Below, piece by piece: positions 1 to 8,508 of a stretch of DNA of 64,000 nucleotides; positions within the stretch are counted from its first letter, which is position 1; each line of letters starts with the position of its first letter. Source of the DNA: Nocardia exalbida NBRC 100660 (GTDB lineage Bacteria; Actinomycetota; Actinomycetes; Mycobacteriales; Mycobacteriaceae); assembly GCF_000308575.1 (NCBI RefSeq), contig NZ_BAFZ01000024.1:1-64000 (forward strand), written 5' to 3'. The translations under genes and the position numbers were made by a program. The notes under the pieces are model-generated. The model had not been told where the DNA came from. It saw only the letters and a list, made by a program, of their open reading frames with translations, and made no database searches.

Positions 1-59
1 GCGAGTGGCACACCGTCGAGAGGCTTACTCGGCCGATGGCGCAGTGGTGTGCCACTCGC
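1..59. repeat. Perfect 13-bp inverted repeat at the window edge
   Basis: Bases 1-13 (GCGAGTGGCACAC) are the exact reverse complement of bases 47-59, with a 33-base spacer. The repeat may extend to the left of the window. It lies about 50 bases beyond the 3' end of the leftward PIN remnant, so it could be a terminator stem, the end of a small repeat element, or an operator for a gene outside the window. No T tract is visible. Confidence 0.6.
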
Positions 60-108
60 GAGTCAAGACTGTGGGGGTCGAAGGTGAGTGGGGGTGTGGT
101 CTGTGGAG

Positions 109-474
109 TTATAGGTCGTCCGGTAGTACTCGGAAGGATTTGTGCTCGGTGAGTGGGGTCACCGCGCGGAAGTCCCTCCGGTCGAGTGTGAGGACTTCGT
201 TCGTCTCGTAGTCGGCGGCCAGGGCGACTGTCACGGCGTCCGCGAGAGCCAGACGCAGGTCGGGATAGAGCCTGCGGACGGCGCTGGCCTGCTCGAGAAC
301 GTCCGCAGTCACCACAGCGACTTCGAAGTGCTTGGTACGCGCCTGGGCGGTGAGGTCTTCGATCATCTCCGTGGAGACGCGAGGGCCGAGTTCCCGGCGG
401 GCGACATGGTCGACCTCGGCGAGAACCAGGGGCGACAAGACCACAAGCCCAGCCTGTTCGAGTTTTAGAAGTCC
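109..474 (-). pseudogene. PIN-domain (VapC-like) protein remnant, N-terminus missing
   Basis: The frame reads as the central and C-terminal part of a PIN-domain ribonuclease. A 'SPLVLAEVDHV' segment carries the second acidic residue, and 'LALADAVTVALA' and 'LDRRDF' carry later conserved Asp residues. PIN proteins begin with a beta strand ending in a catalytic Asp (VLDTS-type). That segment is absent here. Upstream of about 474 the frame enters the 3' end of the Uma2-type gene and is only its shadow. The Uma2 stop codon lies inside the first retained PIN codons, so a deletion probably fused the two loci. No good start codon or ribosome binding site is visible near the retained part. Loss of the first Asp would abolish the metal site, so this is most likely an inactive toxin remnant. 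Confidence 0.6.
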
Positions 475-1118
475 AACTCCGACCAGGGGATGTGGATCGG
501 GAACGGGAAGTCGATGGTGATCGCGTCGGACTCGTTCGGTGCCCACTCGCCGATCAGGAGGTAGTTCGTCGGATATAGCGGGTGTACGCCGGATGGGAGC
601 TTGCCCGGGGTGGTTTGCAGGGCGTATGCGCGGACCTGCGCGATGGTGCTCTTCTCACGCGCGAGCGTCACGTCCCAATACCAGGGAACGCCTGCATCGG
701 CGTAGCGCCTCTGGTCGTCGTAAGGATCGGTAGCGGTGCTCCACGGCGTATGGATTCGGCCTGCCAGGAGCACGTCTTGGGCGCGGATGTCCTGGTAGGG
801 GGTGTCGAGGCGGCGGTAGACGAGGACGTCGGGGGTGGCGAAGTCCGACTTGCCGGTCGTGCCGAAGAAGACGTTGGTTTCGAAATCCACGCGCCACCAG
901 CTCTGCGGCTGCTCGGCCATGCCGTCGCGTGCGCAGCGCTTGAGCGCGCCGGTCAGCGCGAAGGTGAACGCTTGATGTTCGGCGGGTCCCCGCTGTCGCC
1001 GGACGACGCGCCCGTTCCACAGCTCGATCTGTGCCGCGATCTCCTCGGGTAGCTGCTCGAGCTCCTCCCAGGTCATGGACTCCGGGAGGTCGGGTCGTTC
1101 GACGCCTGGGCTCGGCAT
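465..1118 (-). CDS. Uma2/DUF820 family putative endonuclease
   Basis: The 217-residue protein has the Uma2 (DUF820) signature. It opens with 'MTWEELEQLP' near residue 16, then has a conserved 'PDVLVYRRLD' segment and an 'RRYADAGVPWYWDV' motif, which match the PD-(D/E)XK-like fold of this family. Uma2 proteins are common in actinobacteria and cyanobacteria, often in large numbers; their biological role is poorly defined. The ATG at 1118 was chosen because homologues start shortly before the TWEEL segment; an in-frame ATG at 1160 would add 14 residues. Neither has a strong ribosome binding site. The gene points away from rpsH, and its 3' end overlaps the truncated PIN frame, so its last residues may be altered by the same rearrangement. 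Confidence 0.75.
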   Translation of the reverse strand: MPSPGVERPDLPESMTWEELEQLPEEIAAQIELWNGRVVRRQRGPAEHQAFTFALTGALKRCARDGMAEQPQSWWRVDFETNVFFGTTGKSDFATPDVLVYRRLDTPYQDIRAQDVLLAGRIHTPWSTATDPYDDQRRYADAGVPWYWDVTLAREKSTIAQVRAYALQTTPGKLPSGVHPLYPTNYLLIGEWAPNESDAITIDFPFPIHIPWSELDF

Positions 1119-1196
1119 AGCATCATGGTAGACCGGCGACAGCTCATTTCCGCTGGTCACAAACCGGATGAAACGCCGTGCTCACAGACCCGGATT

Positions 1197-1224
1197 TTGC
1201 CCCGGTGAACCCCTTGCCTACACT
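1197..1224 (+). promoter_or_regulatory. Probable promoter of the rpsH operon
   Basis: TTGCCC (1197-1202) and TACACT (1219-1224) are separated by 16 bases, a good match to the vegetative -35/-10 pattern of high-GC actinobacteria. It leaves an untranslated leader of about 170 bases before rpsH. The presence of a promoter here fits the fact that the upstream ribosomal genes are not adjacent in this window. Confidence 0.5.
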
Positions 1225-1401
1225 AGAGCGGTTGCCTGGGCACCTCCATGCCCGCATGCGTGCGCCCGGGCGATCGAACCTCCTCCGGTCGGCAAGTGTC
1301 GGCCGGACCATCCGAATTGTCGTAGGCCCACCGCTGGGCATGCCGATGTGCATGTCAGCGCTGTATGGGAACCGCGGCGAGAAAGGTGTCTAGGTCGAAC
1401 C

Positions 1402-1800
1402 ATGACCATGACTGATCCGATCGCAGACTTCCTGACACGTCTGCGCAACGCCAACTCGGCGTACCACGATCAGGTGAAGGCTCCGCACTCGAAGCTCAAG
1501 GCGAACATCGCCGAGATCCTCAAGCGCGAGGGCTACATCGCCGATTACCGGACCGAGGACGCACAGGTGGGCAAGACGCTCATCGTCGACCTCAAGTACG
1601 GCCCGAGCCGCGAGCGCAGCCTCGCGGGCGTGCGCCGTGTCTCCAAGCCCGGTCTGCGCGTGTACGCGAAATCCACCAATCTGCCCAAGGTGCTCGGCGG
1701 CCTCGGCGTGGCGATCATCTCCACGTCCTCCGGCCTGCTGACCGACAAGCAGGCGGCCAAGCAGGGCGTGGGCGGCGAAGTCCTCGCTTACGTCTGGTAA
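1402..1800 (+). CDS. rpsH: 30S ribosomal protein S8
   Basis: The 132-residue product matches S8 over its whole length, opening with '[18 protein letters not shown]' and ending with 'GGEVLAYVW'. S8 binds 16S rRNA helix 21, is a primary assembly protein of the 30S platform, and in other bacteria represses the spc operon by binding its mRNA. The ATG at 1402 gives the standard S8 N-terminus; the reading frame is open further upstream but that extension is not S8-like. It is the first gene of a run of six ribosomal genes. In many actinobacteria rplE and rpsN lie directly upstream; here Uma2 and PIN sequences do, so S8 is led by its own promoter. Confidence 0.97.
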   Translation: MTMTDPIADFLTRLRNANSAYHDQVKAPHSKLKANIAEILKREGYIADYRTEDAQVGKTLIVDLKYGPSRERSLAGVRRVSKPGLRVYAKSTNLPKVLGGLGVAIISTSSGLLTDKQAAKQGVGGEVLAYVW

Positions 1801-1813
1801 GGGAGCAGGGACT

Positions 1814-2353
1814 ATGTCGCGTATTGGTAAGAAGCCCATCGCCCTTCCGTCCGGTGTGGATGTGACCATCGACGGCCAGGACATCTCGGTGAAGGGGCCC
1901 AAGGGCACTCTGTCGCTCACCGTCGCCGAGCCGATCACCGTCGCCAAGGGCGAGGACGGCCAGCTCGAGGTCGCCCGTCCGGACGACGAGCGCCGCAGTC
2001 GCGCACTGCACGGCCTGACCCGCACCCTCGTGTCGAACATGGTTGTCGGCGTGACCCAGGGCTACGAGAAGAAGATGGAAATCTTCGGCGTCGGTTACCG
2101 CGTCGCGCTGAAGGGCCAGAACCTTGAGTTCGCCCTCGGCTACAGCCACCCGGTGCCGATCGAGGCGCCCGAGGGCATCACGTTCGCGGTGGAGTCGCCC
2201 ACCAAGTTCTCCGTGTCCGGAATCGACAAGCAGAAGGTCGGCCAGATTTCGGCGGTCATCCACGGCCTGCGCAAGCCCGACCCGTACAAGGGCAAGGGCA
2301 TCCGCTACGCCGGCGAGGTCGTTCGCCGCAAGGTCGGAAAGACGGGTAAGTGA
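1814..2353 (+). CDS. rplF: 50S ribosomal protein L6
   Basis: The 179-residue protein is full-length L6, with the N-terminal '[12 protein letters not shown]' and the highly conserved C-terminal '[15 protein letters not shown]' loop that contacts 23S rRNA near the sarcin-ricin region. L6 sits at the base of the L7/L12 stalk and supports elongation-factor binding. It starts 13 bases after rpsH, with GGGAGCAGGG upstream as the ribosome binding site. Its stop codon lies 3 bases from the rplR start, so the two are probably translationally coupled. Confidence 0.97.
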   Translation: MSRIGKKPIALPSGVDVTIDGQDISVKGPKGTLSLTVAEPITVAKGEDGQLEVARPDDERRSRALHGLTRTLVSNMVVGVTQGYEKKMEIFGVGYRVALKGQNLEFALGYSHPVPIEAPEGITFAVESPTKFSVSGIDKQKVGQISAVIHGLRKPDPYKGKGIRYAGEVVRRKVGKTGK

Positions 2354-2355
2354 TC

Positions 2356-2763
2356 ATGGCGCAAACCGAAAACCAGAAGGCCAAGCGCATCCCCCTGGGC
2401 AAGGACGTGTCGACCCAGCGCCGTCTGTCGAAGACGCGCCGTCACTTCCGTCTGCGCAAGAAGGTGGAAGGAACCACCGAGCGTCCGCGCCTGGTGGTCA
2501 ACCGCTCCTCGCGGCACCTGCACGCGCAGCTGGTGGACGACTCGGCGGGCAAGACCATCGCCGCCGCCTCGACCATCGAAGCCGACGTGCGGGCGCTGGA
2601 CGGCGACAAGTCGGCCAAGAGCAAGAAGGTCGGCGCCCTGCTGGCCGAGCGCGCCAAGGCCGCCGGTGTCGAGGCCGTCGTGTTCGACCGTGGTGGCCAC
2701 GACTACCACGGCCGGATCGCCGCACTGGCCGATGCCGCTCGCGAAGGTGGGTTGAAATTCTGA
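2356..2763 (+). CDS. rplR: 50S ribosomal protein L18
   Basis: The 135-residue product is L18, a 5S rRNA-binding protein of the central protuberance. Conserved features are the basic 'RRHFRLRKK' stretch, '[16 protein letters not shown]' and the C-terminal '[24 protein letters not shown]'. The ATG at 2356 was chosen over the GTG at 2350, which overlaps the rplF stop and would add only two residues. Its stop TGA overlaps the ATG of a 10-codon frame leading into rpsE. Confidence 0.97.
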   Translation: MAQTENQKAKRIPLGKDVSTQRRLSKTRRHFRLRKKVEGTTERPRLVVNRSSRHLHAQLVDDSAGKTIAAASTIEADVRALDGDKSAKSKKVGALLAERAKAAGVEAVVFDRGGHDYHGRIAALADAAREGGLKF

Positions 2764-2795
2764 TGATCGTCAACAAGAACGGAAGGAACGTCTGA
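2763..2795 (+). other. Ten-codon coupling frame between rplR and rpsE
   Basis: An ATG at 2763 overlaps the rplR stop (TGATG), runs ten codons and ends in a TGA at 2793-2795 that overlaps the rpsE ATG. The likely rpsE ribosome binding site, GGAAGG at about 2781-2786, lies inside it. A ribosome finishing rplR could reinitiate here and then pass to rpsE. The overlaps are seen directly; the coupling role is inferred. Confidence 0.4.
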
Positions 2796-3454
2796 TGCCG
2801 GGACGTCAGAGGCGTGACGGCGGAAGCGGACCCGCCGGACAGAATGGCAGCGCCCCCGAGGGCGGCCGCGGCGACCGTCGCGGTGGTGGCGACCGTCGGG
2901 GCGGCGGCGACCGTCGCGACAACGCCGCCGAGAAGAACCAGCTCGAGCGGGTCGTCGCGATCAACCGCGTCTCCAAGGTCGTGAAGGGTGGTCGGCGCTT
3001 CAGCTTCACCGCCCTGGTGATCGTCGGTGACGGCAACGGTCTGGTCGGCGTCGGCTACGGCAAGGCCAAGGAAGTTCCCGCGGCCATCCAGAAGGGTGTC
3101 GAAGAGGCTCGCAAGAACTTCTTCCGCGTCCCGATGATCGGCTCCACCATCACGCACCCGGTTCAGGGTGAGGCGGCCGCCGGTGTGGTCATGCTGCGTC
3201 CGGCCTCGCCGGGTACCGGTGTGATCGCCGGTGGCGCGGCTCGTGCCGTGCTGGAATGCGCCGGTATCCACGACATTCTGGCGAAGTCGCTCGGTAGCGA
3301 CAACGCCATCAACGTCGTGCACGCGACTGTCACTGCCCTCAAGCAGCTGCAGCGTCCCGAAGAGGTCGCGGCTCGCCGTGGCCTGCCGCTCGAGGACGTC
3401 GCCCCTGCCGGCATGCTGCGTGCGCGCGCTCAGGCTGCCGGAGGTGTCAAGTAA
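2795..3454 (+). CDS. rpsE: 30S ribosomal protein S5
   Basis: The 219-residue protein is S5, with the double-stranded-RNA-binding core ('[19 protein letters not shown]') and the C-terminal fold ('[20 protein letters not shown]'). S5 shapes the mRNA entry tunnel and takes part in decoding accuracy. The first 45 or so residues form an extension with repeated 'GDRRGG' units rich in Gly, Arg and Asp, typical of actinobacterial S5 and probably disordered. The start overlaps the stop of the ten-codon frame and the stop overlaps the rpmD ATG (TAATG), so the genes are tightly coupled. Confidence 0.97.
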   Translation: MPGRQRRDGGSGPAGQNGSAPEGGRGDRRGGGDRRGGGDRRDNAAEKNQLERVVAINRVSKVVKGGRRFSFTALVIVGDGNGLVGVGYGKAKEVPAAIQKGVEEARKNFFRVPMIGSTITHPVQGEAAAGVVMLRPASPGTGVIAGGAARAVLECAGIHDILAKSLGSDNAINVVHATVTALKQLQRPEEVAARRGLPLEDVAPAGMLRARAQAAGGVK

Positions 3455-3633
3455 TGGCAGATCTCAAGGTGACCCAGATCAAGAGTTCGATCGGCGCCAA
3501 GCAGAATCAGCGGGACAGCCTTCGGACCCTCGGTCTGCGCGGTATCCGCAAGACCGTGGTCCGCGAGGACAATGCCCAGAACCGCGGGCTGATCAACGTC
3601 GTGCGCCACCTCGTGACCGTTGAGGAGGTCTGA
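3454..3633 (+). CDS. rpmD: 50S ribosomal protein L30
   Basis: A 59-residue product beginning '[19 protein letters not shown]' and ending '[10 protein letters not shown]' matches L30, a small 50S protein of the ferredoxin-like fold that binds 23S rRNA. The ATG overlaps the rpsE stop by one base, which fixes the start. Length is normal for bacterial L30. It lies one base upstream of rplO (TGAC-ATG), with GAGGAGG near its own 3' end serving as the rplO ribosome binding site. Confidence 0.96.
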   Translation: MADLKVTQIKSSIGAKQNQRDSLRTLGLRGIRKTVVREDNAQNRGLINVVRHLVTVEEV

Positions 3634-3634
3634 C

Positions 3635-4078
3635 ATGACCATCAAGTTGCACCACCTGCGTCCGGCTCCCGGCGCCAAGACCGAGAAGATCCGTGTGGGT
3701 CGCGGTGAGGGCTCCAAGGGCAAGACCGCGGGCCGTGGTACCAAGGGCACCAAGGCGCGCAAGAATGTCCCGGCCGCCTTCGAGGGCGGGCAGATGCCGC
3801 TGCACATGCGGCTGCCCAAGCTCAAGGGCTTCACGAACCCGTTCCGCACGGAATACCAGGTCGTGAACGTCGGCGCCATCGCGAAGCTGTTCCCCGAGGG
3901 CGGCGAGGTCGGCAAGGCCGAGCTCGTGGCGGCCGGCGCGGTTCGCAAGAACCAGCTGGTCAAGGTCCTCGGCGATGGTGAGATCGGCGTCGCGGTCCAG
4001 GTGACCGTGGACAAGGTCACCGGCTCGGCGAAAGAGAAGATCACCGCCGCCGGTGGCACCGTCACCGAGCTGGGCTGA
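3635..4078 (+). CDS. rplO: 50S ribosomal protein L15
   Basis: The 147-residue protein is L15, with the basic Gly-rich N-terminal half ('[21 protein letters not shown]') that threads into 23S rRNA and the globular C-terminal half. The ATG at 3635, preceded by GAGGAGG about 7 bases upstream, gives the standard N-terminus '[13 protein letters not shown]'; an upstream in-frame ATG would add five residues overlapping rpmD. It is the last gene before a strong hairpin, so transcription may fall off here before secY. Confidence 0.97.
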   Translation: MTIKLHHLRPAPGAKTEKIRVGRGEGSKGKTAGRGTKGTKARKNVPAAFEGGQMPLHMRLPKLKGFTNPFRTEYQVVNVGAIAKLFPEGGEVGKAELVAAGAVRKNQLVKVLGDGEIGVAVQVTVDKVTGSAKEKITAAGGTVTELG

Positions 4079-4097
4079 CGGTACTCTGCATGACAGC

Positions 4098-4130
4098 GGC
4101 ACCGGACGAGTGAACGGCTCGTCCGGTGCC
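4098..4130 (+). terminator. Hairpin after rplO
   Basis: A perfect 13-bp stem (4098-4110 with 4118-4130) closes a 7-base loop and is followed by a T-containing stretch but no clean T tract. It separates the ribosomal run from secY-adk-map and probably acts as a partial terminator or mRNA 3'-end stabiliser. About 120 bases remain before secY, enough for a separate promoter, though I see no clear one. Confidence 0.55.
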
Positions 4131-4250
4131 ACTGTTAGAGTTCAATTGTTGTCTGCCAAGCCTCGTCGTGGTTTTCGGCGTCCCTTCTGTGTCGAGCAGG
4201 GACATCGCTGAACATCCATGTCATGACCATGTCGTTCGCCAGGAGGATCA

Positions 4251-5573
4251 GTGCTTTCCGCCTTCGTATCGGCCTTCCGGACTCCGGACTTACGGCGGAA
4301 GATTCTCTTCACGCTGGGGTTGATCGCGTTGTACCGGCTGGGTGCCTCGCTGCCGTCCCCCGGCGTCGACTACAAGGCTGTCCAGGAGTGTATCGACCTG
4401 GTCTCCGGTGGTGAATCGGGCGGCATCTACCAGCTGATCAACCTGTTCTCCGGTGGTGCGCTGCTGCAGCTGTCGGTCTTCGCGATCGGCATCATGCCCT
4501 ACATCACCGCGAGCATCATCATCCAGCTGCTCACCGTCGTCATCCCGCGGTTCGAGGAACTGCGCAAGGAAGGCCAAGCAGGCCAGACGAAGATGACGCA
4601 GTACACCCGATATCTGGCGGTCGCCTTGGCGATTCTGCAGGCCACCGGTCTGGTCGCACTGGCGGCCCGCGGTCAGCTGCTGCAGGGCTGCCAGAAGGAC
4701 ATCCTGGCCGACACCAGCATCTTCGGCATGATCATCATCGTGCTCGTGATGACCGCGGGCGCTTCGCTGGTGATGTGGTTCGGCGAGCAGATCACCGAGC
4801 GCGGCATCGGCAACGGTATGTCCCTGCTGATCTTCGCGGGTATCGCCGCCCGCATCCCGAGCGAGGGCAAGGCGATCCTGGACAGCCGGGGTGGTCTGGT
4901 ATTCGGCCTGGTGTGCGTCGCTGCGTTGGCGATCGTCGCCGCGGTGATCTTCGTCGAGCAGGGCCAGCGCCGGATTCCGGTGCAGTACGCGAAACGTGTG
5001 GTCGGCCGGAAGATGTACGGCGGCTCCTCGACCTACCTGCCGCTGAAGGTGAACCAGGCGGGTGTCATCCCGGTCATCTTCGCCTCGTCGCTGCTGTATC
5101 TGCCGAACCTGGTGGCGCAGCTGACGGGGGCGCAGAACAACCAGAACCCGAGCTGGTGGCAGGAGATCATCCAGAAATACCTGGTGAACCCGGGCAACCC
5201 GGTGTACATCGCGATCTACTTCAGTCTGATCGTGTTCTTCACCTACTTCTACGTCGCGATCACCTTCAACCCGGAGGAGCGCGCCGACGAGATGAAGAAG
5301 TTCGGTGGCTTCATCCCGGGCTACCGGCCCGGCAAGCCGACCGCCGACTACCTCAACTTCGTCCTGAGCCGTATCACCCTCCCCGGCTCGATCTATCTCG
5401 GTCTGGTCGCTGTGCTGCCGAACCTGTTCCTCGACATCGGCGCCTCCGGTGGTACCCAGAACCTTCCGTTCGGCGGTACCGCGGTGCTGATCATGGTGAG
5501 CGTCGGTTTGGACACCGTGAAGCAGATCGAGAGCCAGCTGATGAATCGAAATTACGAAGGGTTCCTCAAGTGA
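4251..5573 (+). CDS. secY: Preprotein translocase channel subunit SecY
   Basis: The 440-residue protein is SecY, the ten-helix pore of the general secretion channel in the cytoplasmic membrane. Conserved landmarks are the N-terminal '[16 protein letters not shown]', '[25 protein letters not shown]' (helix 2 region), '[13 protein letters not shown]' and '[30 protein letters not shown]' in the large cytoplasmic loops that contact SecA. The GTG at 4251 follows an ideal AGGAGGA ribosome binding site at 4241. The stop overlaps the adk GTG start by 4 bases (GTGA), the usual coupling in this gene pair. Confidence 0.97.
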   Translation: MLSAFVSAFRTPDLRRKILFTLGLIALYRLGASLPSPGVDYKAVQECIDLVSGGESGGIYQLINLFSGGALLQLSVFAIGIMPYITASIIIQLLTVVIPRFEELRKEGQAGQTKMTQYTRYLAVALAILQATGLVALAARGQLLQGCQKDILADTSIFGMIIIVLVMTAGASLVMWFGEQITERGIGNGMSLLIFAGIAARIPSEGKAILDSRGGLVFGLVCVAALAIVAAVIFVEQGQRRIPVQYAKRVVGRKMYGGSSTYLPLKVNQAGVIPVIFASSLLYLPNLVAQLTGAQNNQNPSWWQEIIQKYLVNPGNPVYIAIYFSLIVFFTYFYVAITFNPEERADEMKKFGGFIPGYRPGKPTADYLNFVLSRITLPGSIYLGLVAVLPNLFLDIGASGGTQNLPFGGTAVLIMVSVGLDTVKQIESQLMNRNYEGFLK

Positions 5574-6115
5574 GAGTTGTACTGCTCGGTCCGCCGGGCG
5601 CCGGTAAAGGCACCCAGGCTGTCCTGCTGTCGGAGAAGCTGGGCGTTCCGCACATCTCCACCGGGGACCTGTTCCGCGCGAATATCAGCCAGCAGACCCC
5701 CTTGGGCCGCGAGGCGCAGAAGTACATGGACGCGGGCGACTTGGTGCCCAGCGATGTGACCAACCGCATGGTGGAGGCGCGGGTCAACGAGCCCGATGCC
5801 GCCAACGGGTTCGTACTCGACGGCTACCCGCGGACGGTGGATCAGGCCGATGCGCTGGAGAAGATCCTCGAGAACATGAACACCGAGCTCGACGCGGTGC
5901 TGCGCTTCGTCGTGCCGGAGGACACCGTGGTCGAGCGGATGCTCGCCCGTGGCCGCACCGATGACAACGAGGGTGTGATCCGCAACCGCCTGCGGGTGTA
6001 CCGCGAGGAGACCGAACCGCTGCTGGAGCACTACGACGGCCTGGTCGTCTCGGTGGACGGCGTCGGCGAGGTCGATGACGTCAACGCGCGGGCACTGCGC
6101 GCGCTGGGCCACTGA
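5570..6115 (+). CDS. adk: Adenylate kinase
   Basis: The 181-residue enzyme converts ATP and AMP to two ADP and balances the adenylate pool. The P-loop is at residues 7-15 ('GPPGAGKGT'), the AMP-binding region contains 'STGDLFR' and 'DGYPRT', and the LID is short with 'RGRTDD' and '[10 protein letters not shown]'. Length and the missing zinc-finger LID place it with the short actinobacterial adenylate kinases. The start GTG lies inside the secY stop, so it depends on secY translation. map follows 29 bases downstream. Confidence 0.97.
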   Translation: MRVVLLGPPGAGKGTQAVLLSEKLGVPHISTGDLFRANISQQTPLGREAQKYMDAGDLVPSDVTNRMVEARVNEPDAANGFVLDGYPRTVDQADALEKILENMNTELDAVLRFVVPEDTVVERMLARGRTDDNEGVIRNRLRVYREETEPLLEHYDGLVVSVDGVGEVDDVNARALRALGH

Positions 6116-6144
6116 GCCGGCTCACGATGGAGCGCTGAGGCGGG

Positions 6145-6942
6145 ATGGTCTTCAACCGCAAGAAGAAGGTCGTGCCGTTCCGGACGGCAGGCGAACTGGA
6201 TGCCATGGCGGCGGCCGGCGCGATCGTCGGCCGCGCCCTGGTTGCCGTGCGCGCGGCAGCCAAGCCCGGGGTGTCCACCCTGGAACTGGACGAGGTCGCC
6301 GAGCAGGTGATCCGGGACGCGGGCGCGGTGCCGTCGTTCAAGGGCTACCACGGCTTTCCCGCGTCGATCTGCGCGTCGGTGAACGATCGCGTGGTGCACG
6401 GGATCCCGACGGTGGAGGAGATCCTCACCGAAGGCGACCTGGTCTCCATCGACTGCGGGGCGATTCTCGACGGCTGGCACGGTGATTCGGCCTGGACCTT
6501 CGGTGTGGGCACGATCATCGAGGCCGACCGCCTGCTCAGCGAGGCGACCAAGTCGTCGATGGAAGCGGGAATCGCGGCGATGCTGCCCGGTAACCGGCTG
6601 ACCGACGTTTCGCACGCGATCGAGTTGGGCACCCGCGCGGCCGAGAAGGAGCACGGGCGCGCCTACGGCATCGTCGACGGCTACGGTGGGCACGCCATCG
6701 GCCGCGAGATGCACCTCGACCCGTTCCTCGCCAACGAAGGCGAGCCGGGTAAGGGCCCGAAGCTCGTGGTGGGGTCGGTGCTCGCGATCGAGCCGATGCT
6801 CACGCTCGGCACCACCCAGACGAAGGTGCTCGACGACGACTGGACCGTGGTCACCGTGGACGGCAGTCGTGCGGCACATTGGGAGCACACTGTCGCCGTC
6901 ACGGAGGACGGACCCCGGATCTTGACGCTGCGTCCGGAGTAG
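6145..6942 (+). CDS. map: Methionine aminopeptidase, type I
   Basis: The 265-residue protein is a class I methionine aminopeptidase that removes the initiator Met from nascent proteins. The dinuclear metal ligands are recognisable: Asp in '[17 protein letters not shown]' (two Asp), His in '[13 protein letters not shown]', Glu in 'LAIEPML' and Glu in 'HWEHTVAV'. It lacks the N-terminal SH3-binding extension of the longer mycobacterial isoform. It closes the secY-adk-map set; in Streptomyces and many relatives infA follows at once, but here a 16-kb accessory island begins. Confidence 0.96.
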   Translation: MVFNRKKKVVPFRTAGELDAMAAAGAIVGRALVAVRAAAKPGVSTLELDEVAEQVIRDAGAVPSFKGYHGFPASICASVNDRVVHGIPTVEEILTEGDLVSIDCGAILDGWHGDSAWTFGVGTIIEADRLLSEATKSSMEAGIAAMLPGNRLTDVSHAIELGTRAAEKEHGRAYGIVDGYGGHAIGREMHLDPFLANEGEPGKGPKLVVGSVLAIEPMLTLGTTQTKVLDDDWTVVTVDGSRAAHWEHTVAVTEDGPRILTLRPE

Positions 6943-7179
6943 CGCACGGTGGGCGGCCGTCGGGCGGCCCGGTTCGGTAACACTGCGCGGCGAGGAAACG
7001 AGCCGCACCGACGCCAGGCTTCCTGGTCGATCTCGCCGCGTCGCCGCGTGCCGGCACCTTGCGCCGACACGCCCATCGGGCGATACCCAGCTTTCGCTGG
7101 ATCGGTGACGTCGTTCCTTGCACCCGCGTCCTGCGCGTTGAGCCGAAGCGGTGGGCCCTGGGCGGTGCCCGTGCGGGGT
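6943..7179. other. Non-coding stretch downstream of map
   Basis: No convincing coding frame is visible. A short GC-rich stem (6955-6959 with 6965-6969) just after the map stop might be part of a weak terminator. The rest shows no repeat or recognisable promoter until the GGAAC motif at 7180. Confidence 0.5.
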
Positions 7180-7204
7180 GGAACGGTTACTTTCTCCTTG
7201 GTTC
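7180..7204 (+). promoter_or_regulatory. Candidate ECF-type promoter
   Basis: GGAAC (7180-7184), a 16-base spacer and GTTC (7201-7204) resemble the GGAA-N16-20-GTT pattern used by alternative (SigE/SigH-like) sigma factors in actinobacteria. GATACT at 7205-7210 could alternatively be a vegetative -10. The next open frame starts at 7221, so a transcript would have a very short leader. Confidence 0.3.
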
Positions 7205-7220
7205 GATACTGTTCTGAACG

Positions 7221-7379
7221 ATGCCGTCAGCGTATGGCCGGGCGGGTGGCGCGGACGTGAGTAGGCCGCTACTCGAATTGGCTTGGCGCACGCCGCAGTT
7301 CGATGCGATCGAGCCCGTTCGTCGCGTCCGCACGGGGGACGGAAGCGTTGTGGCCTGGGCGTTTCGTCTGCGTAAGTAG
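7221..7379 (+). CDS. Small unknown protein, 52 residues
   Basis: An ATG at 7221 opens a frame of 52 codons ending in TAG at 7377-7379. The C-terminal two thirds ('LLELAWRTPQFDAIEPVRRV', then 'VVAWAFRLRK') look like a real small protein with alternating charged and aromatic residues and actinobacterial codon use. I do not recognise the family. There is no Shine-Dalgarno sequence and the start is only about 10-15 bases from the putative promoter, so translation could be leaderless. A GTG at 7257 is an alternative start. It ends five bases before the 3' end of the leftward methyltransferase pseudogene. Confidence 0.4.
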   Translation: MPSAYGRAGGADVSRPLLELAWRTPQFDAIEPVRRVRTGDGSVVAWAFRLRK

Positions 7380-7383
7380 CCGT

Positions 7384-8043
7384 TCAGTCCGCGGCGCGCA
7401 GGGTGGTTCGCAGTACCGAAGTGACGATGGGCAGGTCGAATTCGCCCTCTGCCGTCTCCGGCTGCGCGCGCAGAGTCCATGATCCGGTCGAGCAATTCGG
7501 CCCGTTCCTCGGGCGGGATCACCAATGTGTGCGATTGCGTGCCGATCGTTGCCGTCAGGGACTCGGCCGTGCGGCGTTGCCGATGCGGGAACGTCGATCG
7601 TTCGACCTCGTGCTCATCGAACAGCGGGTGCGTGGGCACAACGATTTGTCCGCTCGGTGGCTGGGCCGCCGACACGCTCGACCGGTCGACCTCTTTCAGC
7701 CCGGCGACCCACTTCACCGAGTCGTCGGCGGTGTTCCACAGGGCCGCGAGAACGCCGCCCGGCCGCCGCAGCACCCGGAGGAATTCCGGGTAGGCGCGGT
7801 CCAAGTCGAACCAGTGGAACGCCTGCCCGGCGATGATCGCGTCCACCGCATGATCCGGGAGCGGGATGGCTTCGGCCGTACCGGTGGTCTCCGATCGGCG
7901 ACGTGAGCCAGAGCCCAACGGATGGCCGCGGCCGGATAATCGGGCCGGTGCTCCACGTAGGCCGCGGCACGAGCGCCGAAGGAACCCGCCCTCCTGTTGT
8001 GCAGGGCGAGCGCCTCATCGGCATGGTCGTCCGGACTCCCCAT
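7384..8043 (-). pseudogene. Class I SAM-dependent methyltransferase, deleted and frameshifted
   Basis: Three pieces of one methyltransferase are visible in different frames. The N-terminal piece starts at the ATG at 8043 ('MGSPDDHADEALALHNRRAG', then 'YVEHRPDYPAAAIRW'). The middle piece holds 'AEAIPLPDHAVDAIIAGQAF', 'HWFDLDRAYPEFLRVLRRPG' and 'AALWNTADDSVKWV'. A C-terminal piece in a third frame ends with 'FDLPIVTSVLRTTLRAAD' and a stop at 7384-7386. Between the first two pieces the glycine-rich motif I that binds S-adenosylmethionine is missing, so there is an internal deletion as well as a frame change. A one-base loss near 7475 explains the second shift. The enzyme cannot be functional. 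Related intact proteins are common in Nocardia; the substrate is unknown. Confidence 0.8.
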
Positions 8044-8079
8044 CCGTCCCAGCTTACGGATGGGGAGCCGCGGCGGAAC

Positions 8080-8508
8080 CTACGATGCGCCAGGAAGTCT
8101 GCGCACGCCCGCGCAGACCTCGGCGGCCAGGTCGTCGTATCCGACGGCCAGCTCGGCCAAGCGCTGCCAGGCGTCCCACAGATCCCATTCGGAGGCGCTG
8201 GCCAGCGCCGCATAGGCGTTCGCGGTGAACTGGGCCAGCCGGTCGATCACGGCGCCGACGGTCTCGGTGTGCACGTGTGCCGCGCCGTGCGCGGGCGGCA
8301 GCTGCACCGTGATCCAGCGGTCTATGTCACGAATCAAGCTCGCGCGCAGAGCGTCGATCTCGTCGAGCGAATCTTGTGCCGCGCCGAGCCTGCGTTCGTG
8401 CAACGTGGTGAGTTCGTGCGCACTGCGCAGCAGGGGGTTGCTCTCCGGCAGTTCGCCTCGGCAGGCTTGTAGGACTTGATGTTTGGCGGGCAGTGCCCCG
8501 GTCGTCAT
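8080..8508 (-). CDS. DUF4254 family protein (copy 1)
   Basis: The 142-residue protein belongs to the DUF4254 family, with the motif 'HTETVGAVIDRLAQ' near residue 80 and a C-terminal 'LAELAVGYDDLAAEV' ending in 'RRLPGAS'. It is predicted to be helical. DUF4254 has no established function that I can name. Its ATG overlaps the stop of the upstream gene (ATGA), so the two are co-translated. A second DUF4254 gene at 19050-19577 shares the same motifs but has a different N-terminus. The two copies lie near opposite ends of the accessory island. Confidence 0.75.
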   Translation of the reverse strand: MTTGALPAKHQVLQACRGELPESNPLLRSAHELTTLHERRLGAAQDSLDEIDALRASLIRDIDRWITVQLPPAHGAAHVHTETVGAVIDRLAQFTANAYAALASASEWDLWDAWQRLAELAVGYDDLAAEVCAGVRRLPGAS

